Positions 1 through 4,909 of a stretch of DNA of 8,187 nt are shown piece by piece. The notes under the pieces are model-generated. The model ran no database searches. It had not been told where the DNA came from and worked only from the letters and a program-made list of their open reading frames with translations. Each line of letters opens with the position of its first letter. Positions within the stretch are counted from its first letter, which is position 1. The translations under genes were made by a program, and so were the position numbers. Source of the stretch: a bacterium TMED198. Its GTDB lineage: Bacteria; Fidelibacterota; Marinisomatia; SCGC-AAA003-L08; D37C17. The stretch covers positions 1 through 8,187 of the forward strand of contig NHIV01000017.1 of the NCBI GenBank assembly GCA_002170735.1. The letters are read 5' to 3'.

Positions 1-492
1 ATAAATTGTGTTGGATCTATTTTGTTGAAGCCTTCACATCTTGTTAGTGAGGATGAAATTCTTAACACTTTTAAGTTGAATACTTTTAATTCTATCGCAA
101 CTATTAAATATGGCTATAAGTACATGCGCAAATTAGGTGGAAGTATTGTTCTTTTTTCTAGTTCTGCAGCATCAATTGGTCTTAGAAATCATGATATTAT
201 TAGTTCTTCAAAAGGAGCAATTGATTCTTTAGTTAAATCTGCAGCAATGACTTACTCCTCTAATAATATTAGAATTAATGCTGTTGCACCAGGCTTGGTT
301 GATACAAATCTATCAAAAACAATTACAGAAAATCCACTATCGTTAAAATACTCAATTGGAATGCATCCACTTGGAAGAATTGGAAAGCCATCAAATGTAG
401 CAGGCTGTGTAAAGTGGTTAATAGATCCAAGTAGTGATTGGGTTACGGGCCAGGTCATTGCTGTTGATGGTGGCCTAGGAAACTTGAAGTAA
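1..492 (+). CDS. Short-chain dehydrogenase/reductase (SDR), 5'-truncated, catalytic Tyr replaced
   Basis: The frame is open from base 1, so the Rossmann nucleotide-binding N-terminus lies outside the window; a TTG at 22 is not a credible start. The 163 visible residues show the second half of a classical SDR: the catalytic-serine strand (VLFSSSAASIG), the SSSKGAI helix, the RINAVAPGLVDT strand after the active site, and the C-terminal WVTGQVIAVDGG motif. In the YxxxK active site the Lys is present (codon 211-213), but the position four residues before it is Ile (codon 199-201) instead of Tyr. The fold is certain. Normal oxidoreductase chemistry is doubtful, and a binding role or altered catalysis is possible. 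From memory, related SDRs with NHEAI-type sequences at this site exist, so this may be a subfamily trait. It ends 10 bases before the UV endonuclease gene and is probably co-transcribed with it. Confidence 0.9.
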   Translation: MNCVGSILLKPSHLVSEDEILNTFKLNTFNSIATIKYGYKYMRKLGGSIVLFSSSAASIGLRNHDIISSSKGAIDSLVKSAAMTYSSNNIRINAVAPGLVDTNLSKTITENPLSLKYSIGMHPLGRIGKPSNVAGCVKWLIDPSSDWVTGQVIAVDGGLGNLK

Positions 493-502
493 TTTAATTG
501 CT

Positions 503-1435
503 ATGAATTTAATCGGGTATGCATGTGTAAATATTAATCTCTACAGACCAAAGTTGTTTAACAGCAGCTCTGTACCAGTTTTTACACACAGAAGTTGTGT
601 AAAAAAGACTTTTCAAACAAAGGGTATTGATTATGTTTCTGATCTAGCTTTGAAAAATTGTTTAGATCTGAAAAAAATAATCTTATGGAATAAACAACAT
701 GGTTTTAAATTTTTTAGAATTTCATCTGATATGTTTCCTTGGAATAGTTTTTACAACCTGAAAGATCTGAAAGATTATTCTACAATTGTTAATATTCTTA
801 ATGAAATAGGTGGAATTGTTAGTAAAAATAGTATGAGAATAACTGCCCATCCTGGGCCCTTCAATATTCTATCATCAACAAAGGAGAGTGTTATTGAAAA
901 TACATTGAAAGATTTATCATGCCATGGAGAGGTTTTTGATTTGCTGGGACTTAGTAGTACTTGCTATAATAAGATTAATATACATGTTGGAGCAACATAT
1001 GGTAATAAGCAAGAATCATTGAAAACATTTTGTGAGAATTATAAAAAACTTCCTTCAAATGTAAGAAAGAGGTTAACTGTTGAGAATGATGACAGAAACT
1101 CTATGTATTCCACTTTAGATCTGTATAACGGTGTATATAAAGAGATAGGAGTTCCAATCGTTTTTGATTTCCATCATCATAAGTTTTGCAATGGAGGATT
1201 GACTGAAAAAGAAGCTTTGGAGCTAGCACTCAAAACATGGCCAGAAGATGTCATTCCAGTTGTTCATTATTCTGAATCTTGTTCTATTGAAAAAAACGAT
1301 TTTAGTATAAAACCGCATGCTCATTCAGATTATGTATATGAAAGAATTGAAGACTATGGCCATGTTTTTGATGTAATGATTGAAGCTAAACAAAAAGAAT
1401 TGTCAGTTATTAAATATAATGAGCTTCACAGGTGA
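503..1435 (+). CDS. uvsE: UV-damage endonuclease, UvsE/UVDE family
   Basis: This is a TIM-barrel, metal-dependent endonuclease that nicks DNA 5' of UV photoproducts, starting a repair route that needs neither photolyase nor UvrABC. At 310 residues it has the family's usual length. Hallmarks in order are GYACVN (residues 5-10), KNCLDLKKIILWN and FFRISSDMFPW (51-80), AHPGPF (115-120), IHVGATYGNK (160-169), LTVENDD (191-197), VFDFHHH (220-226), VVHYSES (253-259), AHSDYV (273-278) and IEAKQKE (293-299). H116, H161, E194, D222, H225, H255, H274 and E294 match the expected metal-ligand pattern. Two positions differ from the Thermus enzyme as I recall it: the Gln-Tyr pair after HPG is Pro-Phe here, and the Lys two residues before the HYS histidine is Val. 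The ATG at 503 puts Y6 and N10 at the usual positions; no clear Shine-Dalgarno precedes it. The gene's stop overlaps the start of the next gene. Confidence 0.93.
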   Translation: MNLIGYACVNINLYRPKLFNSSSVPVFTHRSCVKKTFQTKGIDYVSDLALKNCLDLKKIILWNKQHGFKFFRISSDMFPWNSFYNLKDLKDYSTIVNILNEIGGIVSKNSMRITAHPGPFNILSSTKESVIENTLKDLSCHGEVFDLLGLSSTCYNKINIHVGATYGNKQESLKTFCENYKKLPSNVRKRLTVENDDRNSMYSTLDLYNGVYKEIGVPIVFDFHHHKFCNGGLTEKEALELALKTWPEDVIPVVHYSESCSIEKNDFSIKPHAHSDYVYERIEDYGHVFDVMIEAKQKELSVIKYNELHR

Positions 1436-1881
1436 TGAATTTCAATCAAAAGGTTTTAATTAGAAATTTAGATTACTTTGAAGCTGCATTCTCATTTTTA
1501 AATATAAATTTTGTTAAGTATCTAATTAGTTGGCAGCCTGTTAAGCTGATTATGTGGGATGGAATTACAACCAATGATAGAGCTCATTTTAAGTTTTGGT
1601 TTTTTAAGTGGCATGATTTTAAAGTAAAGCATAAATTCAGAACTTTTAGTAATAAAGAAATGATTTTTGAAGATTTAGGCACTCATCTTCCTTTTGGTTT
1701 GAAAGAGTGGAGGCATGAGCATGTAATTACAAAAGAAAATAATTGTGTTAGTATTACAGATAAAATTAATTTTAAGCATGAAAACCTTTTATTGGAGATT
1801 ATTTTATACCCAATACTAACTCTTCCAATTATTACTAGAAGAATTTCATATAATAGATATTTCAGCTTGAGTAAAACTTAG
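1435..1881 (+). CDS. SRPBCC-superfamily (START/Bet v1-like) ligand-binding protein
   Basis: This 148-residue protein lacks a signal peptide and has the layout of a polyketide-cyclase/START-like SRPBCC domain. The supporting strings are 'KLIMWDGITTNDRAHFKFWF' in the first strands, then 'FEDLGTHLPFGLKEWRHEHV' and 'SITDKINFKHENLLLEIILY'. The ending, 'RRISYNRYFSLSK', resembles the C-terminal helix of this family. Relatives are often annotated as 'cell division inhibitor', a label with little support. The ligand is unknown. The ATG at 1435 overlaps the uvsE stop (TGATG), which suggests translational coupling; a GTG one codon earlier (1432) is the alternative start. Its place directly after uvsE suggests a shared stress role, but this is inference from position only. 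Confidence 0.72.
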   Translation: MNFNQKVLIRNLDYFEAAFSFLNINFVKYLISWQPVKLIMWDGITTNDRAHFKFWFFKWHDFKVKHKFRTFSNKEMIFEDLGTHLPFGLKEWRHEHVITKENNCVSITDKINFKHENLLLEIILYPILTLPIITRRISYNRYFSLSKT

Positions 1882-1895
1882 TTTTATTTTATAAT
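1867..1895 (+). promoter_or_regulatory. Sigma-70-like promoter for the NDUFA9-like gene
   Basis: TTGAGT at 1867-1872 (4 of 6 to the -35 consensus) and a perfect TATAAT at 1890-1895 are separated by 17 bases. Transcription would start near 1902-1904, about 40 bases before the ATG at 1942. The -35 box lies inside the last codons of the SRPBCC gene. The match is good, but the region is AT-rich and chance matches occur. Confidence 0.5.
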
Positions 1896-1941
1896 GTTAG
1901 TAGACTTTTTTTAAAAATTAAATTTGATTATGGAGAATATA

Positions 1942-2868
1942 ATGAAGATTGCTCTTTTTGGTTCTACAGGTTTTGTGGGTTCTTATATCACTCAATCTTT
2001 AATAGAAAATAATTACAAGCCTAAGGTTTTAGTAAGGAAAGGGTCAGAAGATAAATTATATAATTTTGATCATTGTGATGTAGTTTTTGGTGATATTGAT
2101 GAAATTGAGTCTGTAAAGAAAGCTATAGTTTCATGTGATGCGGTTATATACAACATTGGTTTAATCAGGGAATTTCCTGATGACGGTATTACATTTAAGA
2201 ATCTTCACTTTGAAGGTTTAAAAAAATGTGTTGATGTAGCTAAGCATTTAAATGTGAAGCGATTTATATTAATGAGTGCAAATGGAGTTAAAGAGGATGG
2301 AACTGCATACCAAAGTACAAAGTATCAAGCTGAGCAGTATCTAAAACAATCTGGAATAGATTATACTATCTTTAGGCCATCGCTTATTTTTGGTCATCCA
2401 ATGATGAATAGACAGATTGAGTTTTGTACTCAGCTCAAAAGTGACATGATTGATTTGCCAATTCCTGCACCTTTGTTTCACAAAGGGGTTTTACCTTTCA
2501 ATGCTGGAATGTTTGAAATGTCTCCTATCCATGTAAAAAATGTTGCTGATATTTTTGTTAATTCAATTAAAATGGATAAAACAATTGGCAAATCTTATTG
2601 CTTAGGAGGCAGCAAACCAAAAAATTGGAAAAAAATTATTTTAGATATATCCAAAGCTAGCAACAAAAAAAAGTGGATGATACCAGCCCCAGTTTTTGCT
2701 GTAAAATCACTTGCTTCAGTTTTAGAGCGGTTTTCATGGTTCCCAGTTACATCCGGTCAAATTAAAATGTTGATGGAGGGAAATACCACAGACAGAAGCT
2801 ACTTTGATGAATTTTCTGTAAAAGAAATTGATTTTAATGCAGACAATTTATCTTATTTGAAAAAATAG
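1942..2868 (+). CDS. NDUFA9-like atypical SDR, NAD(P)-binding protein
   Basis: This is a 308-residue extended/atypical SDR of the kind annotated as 'complex I NDUFA9 subunit family' or NAD(P)H-binding/NmrA-like. The nucleotide-binding motif GSTGFVG sits at residues 7-13, right after the first strand. A YxxxK pair is intact (Y123, K127), followed by the FRPSLIFG strand (144-151) and the SPIHVKNVADI segment (194-204) typical of sugar-epimerase-like folds. The C-terminus carries the family's 'MLMEGNTTD' region (277-284). I chose the ATG at 1942 because GGAG (1932-1935) precedes it by six bases and because it starts directly at the Rossmann strand; an in-frame TTG at 1924 and ATG at 1930 are upstream. 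It has its own candidate promoter. Relatives act on NAD(P)-linked redox or quinone/lipid metabolism, but the substrate cannot be told. It converges with the following minus-strand lipoprotein gene. Confidence 0.85.
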   Translation: MKIALFGSTGFVGSYITQSLIENNYKPKVLVRKGSEDKLYNFDHCDVVFGDIDEIESVKKAIVSCDAVIYNIGLIREFPDDGITFKNLHFEGLKKCVDVAKHLNVKRFILMSANGVKEDGTAYQSTKYQAEQYLKQSGIDYTIFRPSLIFGHPMMNRQIEFCTQLKSDMIDLPIPAPLFHKGVLPFNAGMFEMSPIHVKNVADIFVNSIKMDKTIGKSYCLGGSKPKNWKKIILDISKASNKKKWMIPAPVFAVKSLASVLERFSWFPVTSGQIKMLMEGNTTDRSYFDEFSVKEIDFNADNLSYLKK

Positions 2869-2933
2869 AAAATATATCAATCATATATCTATCATCAAAA
2901 TAGACAAAGGGCTTTATACTTTCAAATTTGGAG

Positions 2934-3317
2934 CTACGGATTACTTAAAATCCATTTATTCTCTCCTGTAAAGAGCTCTCCAAGCTTTTGTACTACTTTA
3001 AGTGGTACTTTACTTGCACTGTTCTGCATTCTCTCTACTGCAGCACTCGATTTTTGTACATATTTATTAGTAATTTTATTTTTTTCAGCTTCATTATGTG
3101 GAATCATGGCATTATTTCTTGAAGAAAGGTCATTAAGATTTTTCTTTATAGTTTCTAAGTCTTGTATTGCTTTTTCTTCGGAGACTTCATCAGTTACGCT
3201 CTCCAAAATAGTTGCAATCTTTTCAAGTATTATAGTTTTTTCATTCCAAATTGAATCATGAGAGTCTCCACATGAAATAAGAAATAGACCCACAGAAATA
3301 AGTAGAAGTTTTTTCAT
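2934..3317 (-). CDS. Small predicted lipoprotein, function unknown
   Basis: The 127-residue product begins MKKLLLISVGLFLISCGDSH: a Lys-rich start, a hydrophobic core and a lipobox LISC with the lipidated Cys at residue 16. The following Gly-Asp-Ser suggests retention away from the outer membrane if E. coli-like rules held, which is uncertain here. The mature part is highly charged and mostly helical, with heptad-like runs (WNEKTIILEKIATILESVTD and AIQDLETIKKNLNDLSSRN). It has no Cys beyond the lipobox and no motif I recognise. The ATG at 3317 is seven bases after an AGGA on the minus strand; an ATG directly before it (3320) is equally possible, and a longer in-frame start at 3353 would bury the signal peptide. 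It is divergent from the membrane-protein gene and convergent with the NDUFA9-like gene. Confidence 0.75.
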   Translation of the reverse strand: MKKLLLISVGLFLISCGDSHDSIWNEKTIILEKIATILESVTDEVSEEKAIQDLETIKKNLNDLSSRNNAMIPHNEAEKNKITNKYVQKSSAAVERMQNSASKVPLKVVQKLGELFTGENKWILSNP

Positions 3318-3375
3318 CATAAATTCCTTTTTGTTTGATTTAGGTTTAAACAATTTTAATGCTTATTTTATTGAA

Positions 3376-3993
3376 ATGGAATGGAATTTATTGACTTTTG
3401 AACAGATTAGATTAGTGCTTGTTGTTTATATCAGCTCAATTGGAGCGTTTTTTTTGATTCTATATTTATACTTTAAAAAAATAATTCCTACTTGGTCTAT
3501 CCATATCTATATTTTATTCTTCATTGTTTGTGCTCTTGGATGGGAAGTATGGTTTAACTATGGACTTATTGGTGGGGATAGTGTAGATATAAGAAGAGCT
3601 AAAGTTTTAGCCTCCTATTTACCAATGAACATTAATTGGATTTTAAATTCGCTGGCAGACTCAGGTACAATATGCCTTGGAGGTCTTTATTTAGCCTTAA
3701 GGATTATCAAAAACAATAGAGTTTTATATTCATGGAACTGGAAATTTTTTTTTATTTTACTAATAATATTTATATCACAAAATTTGTTTGTAGAGATGTT
3801 TTTGTATCACGATCAACTCTCTATTGATAAAGAAATTTCTTGGGCACCTCTATCACCCCTAGGACCTTATTATAATCCTGTATTGTTTTCAATTAACAAT
3901 AGGAATGTATCACTCCAGAGCCAAGTCCCATGGCTATTAATGACACCAATATTTTATAAATACATAATATTCAAATTAAATAAAACAAATTGA
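3376..3993 (+). CDS. Unrecognised integral membrane protein, about five helices
   Basis: This 205-residue protein has about five hydrophobic segments, near residues 8-33, 42-65, 85-110, 123-147 and 183-199. Distinctive polar features are GWEVWF at the end of helix 2, NSLADSGTICLGG entering helix 3, QNLFVEM in helix 4, and then a soluble loop SWAPLSPLGPYYNPVLF before helix 5, which carries PWLLMTPIFY. I do not assign it to a named family; the Pro/Tyr-rich loop and the buried Glu residues look conserved and functional. The ATG at 3376 (MEWNLLTFEQI) gives a sensible N-terminus, but there is no Shine-Dalgarno. A TTG at 3331 in the same frame is less likely, since it would nearly reach the divergent lipoprotein start. 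About 30 bases separate it from the next plus-strand gene, so read-through into the metal locus is possible. Confidence 0.75.
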   Translation: MEWNLLTFEQIRLVLVVYISSIGAFFLILYLYFKKIIPTWSIHIYILFFIVCALGWEVWFNYGLIGGDSVDIRRAKVLASYLPMNINWILNSLADSGTICLGGLYLALRIIKNNRVLYSWNWKFFFILLIIFISQNLFVEMFLYHDQLSIDKEISWAPLSPLGPYYNPVLFSINNRNVSLQSQVPWLLMTPIFYKYIIFKLNKTN

Positions 3994-4025
3994 TTTAAAG
4001 CATTAGGTAATTGTAGATTTCGTCG

Positions 4026-4298
4026 ATGTTTAAATACTTAATTATATATAAATTAATTTTTGGCTTACTTGGAAGCTTTGCATTTCCAAGTTCAGATCAT
4101 TGTCACGATCACCATGATTTTACTGAAGAATTGTCTTGTCTAGAATGCGATAATTCTCAAGTAAATATTTTTATTGATTCTAGTAATAAACAAACTTATT
4201 CTTGCAATCACACGGTTGCATTGTTTTTTGATGAGTGCGTTTTCAAAAACACTATTTTATGTAAAAACTTCTCTTCAAGAGCACCTCCGGCTTTATAA
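4026..4298 (+). CDS. Small secreted His/Cys-rich protein ending in SRAPPAL
   Basis: This is a 90-residue product with a hydrophobic N-terminus (residues 4-20, likely a signal peptide cut near AFPSS). A metal-binding-looking cluster SDHCHDHHDF (H25, C26, H27, H29, H30) follows, then CLEC (C38, C41), C60 with H62, C71 and C79. The C-terminus is FSSRAPPAL. Short secreted proteins with scattered His/Cys and an 'RAPP' or 'RGPP' tail, including DUF2946-type proteins, are often found beside TonB receptors and metal-handling genes; that comparison is from memory. The ZnuD-like receptor and MerC downstream support a periplasmic zinc- or copper-binding role. No Shine-Dalgarno precedes the ATG. A weak TTGATT/TAGATT pair (3990-3995, 4014-4019) would place the transcript start almost at the ATG, but this is speculative. 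Confidence 0.68.
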   Translation: MFKYLIIYKLIFGLLGSFAFPSSDHCHDHHDFTEELSCLECDNSQVNIFIDSSNKQTYSCNHTVALFFDECVFKNTILCKNFSSRAPPAL

Positions 4299-4319
4299 CT
4301 CAAATTAAATATCGTTTTT

Positions 4320-4362
4320 ATCTGAACATGTAGATTCAGATTTAGTTTCGCAGTTTACTGCG
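4320..4362 (+). promoter_or_regulatory. Two tandem hairpins in the leader of the T9SS-domain gene
   Basis: This gap between the His-rich peptide gene and the next gene holds two perfect inverted repeats. The first is ATCTGAA (4320-4326) with TTCAGAT (4335-4341), a 7-bp stem with an 8-base loop. The second is CGCAG (4349-4353) with CTGCG (4358-4362), a 5-bp GC-rich stem with loop TTTA. Only AAAAATT, not a true T-run, follows the second stem, so it is not a convincing terminator. They could be a processing site, a weak regulator or an mRNA stabiliser ahead of the ribosome binding site at 4378. Confidence 0.45.
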
Positions 4363-4377
4363 TAAAAATTATTTATA

Positions 4378-4383
4378 AAGGAG
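4378..4383 (+). promoter_or_regulatory. Strong ribosome binding site (AAGGAG)
   Basis: AAGGAG lies eight bases before the ATG at 4392. It is the best Shine-Dalgarno in the window and contrasts with the neighbouring genes at 4026 and 4910, which have none or a weak one. It fixes the start of the T9SS-domain gene. Confidence 0.75.
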
Positions 4384-4391
4384 TTATAATA

Positions 4392-4850
4392 ATGAAATCA
4401 TTTAAATTTATTTTTGTACTATTTTTTGGCTTCACTTTTGCAGATTACAAAACTGATGGAGAAAGTACAAAGATAATTGTAATAATGCCTGATGAAGTTC
4501 TTTTTAATACTTCTGATGAATATATAGTAGAAGAAATAGTTGCAGCAACAACTTCTGGCTATATAAGAACTAGTATAAATGAGCCTGCATCAATTAGTCT
4601 TGGAAATGCTTATCCTAATCCTTTCAACCCTTCAACATCTTTTAAGCTTAACATAGGTAAGAGTGCATATGTTTCAGTTAAGGTTTTTAATATAGATGGT
4701 GAGTTTGTAGATGTTATACACGAAGGTAGTTTGAGCCAAGGAGCGCACAGTATGACTTGGAATGGACATAACGTGTCAAGCGGAGTGTATTTCGTTCAAG
4801 CTATAAGTGGTGATATGATGTTAACACAGAAACTAATGCTTGTTAAGTAG
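4392..4850 (+). CDS. Minimal secreted protein with type IX (Por) C-terminal sorting domain
   Basis: The 152-residue product has a signal peptide (MKSFKFIFVLFFGFTFA, residues 1-17) and a short acidic linker of about 50 residues without recognisable motifs. A complete T9SS type A sorting domain follows, from about residue 66 to the end: SLGNAYPNPFNPST, SVKVFNIDG, GAHSMTWNG, SSGVYFVQ and the terminal QKLMLVK. Such domains carry proteins across the outer membrane by the Por/Spr (type IX) system and are normally cleaved. Here almost nothing would be left as cargo, so the linker may be the active part or the domain may serve as a surface adaptor. The YPNPFNPST form is common in Marinimicrobia, Ignavibacteria and relatives. 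The gene has the strongest Shine-Dalgarno in the window and is closed by an intrinsic terminator, so it may be expressed more strongly than the receptor behind it. Confidence 0.85.
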   Translation: MKSFKFIFVLFFGFTFADYKTDGESTKIIVIMPDEVLFNTSDEYIVEEIVAATTSGYIRTSINEPASISLGNAYPNPFNPSTSFKLNIGKSAYVSVKVFNIDGEFVDVIHEGSLSQGAHSMTWNGHNVSSGVYFVQAISGDMMLTQKLMLVK

Positions 4851-4856
4851 ATGATT

Positions 4857-4897
4857 TTTGAAAGGATGTAAGTTTTTACATCCTCTCAAATTTTTTT
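4857..4897 (+). terminator. Intrinsic (rho-independent) terminator
   Basis: A 9-bp perfect stem AGGATGTAA (4863-4871) with TTACATCCT (4876-4884) has a GTTT loop. It is extended below by TTTGA (4857-4861) with TCAAA (4886-4890) across a single A/C mismatch, and is followed by seven T residues (4891-4897). It lies seven bases after the stop of the T9SS-domain gene and 12 bases before the receptor start, so the receptor needs read-through, regulated antitermination or a promoter of its own. Confidence 0.85.
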
Positions 4898-4904
4898 ATT
4901 TGAG
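4885..4904 (+). promoter_or_regulatory. Alternative hairpin overlapping the terminator base and T-run
   Basis: CTCAAAT (4885-4891) is the exact reverse complement of ATTTGAG (4898-4904), with six T residues as loop. Its left arm uses the same TCAAA bases that form the lower stem of the terminator, so the two folds are partly exclusive, as in attenuators. Its right arm contains the only Shine-Dalgarno-like bases (GAG, 4902-4904) before the receptor ATG at 4910. A regulatory role is inference; an AT-rich inverted repeat of this size can also arise by chance. Confidence 0.35.
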
Positions 4905-4909
4905 TTGAC

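Noticed and set aside
252..458. Minus-strand open frame of 68 codons
   Set aside because: It lies wholly inside the SDR gene on the opposite strand, has no start signal and shows no recognisable protein pattern.
1900..1941. Terminator from the T-run before the NDUFA9-like gene
   Set aside because: The T-run at about 1906-1912 has no GC-containing stem before it; only AT-rich T/A complementarity is present.
3344..3351. GTTTAAAC palindrome between the lipoprotein and membrane-protein genes
   Set aside because: Eight bases of AT-rich palindrome in an AT-rich gap are expected by chance; no second copy or longer symmetry was seen.
4349..4370. Possible terminator after the His/Cys peptide gene
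   Set aside because: The CGCAG/CTGCG stem is short and is followed by A-rich sequence rather than a T-run, so it is reported only as a hairpin.
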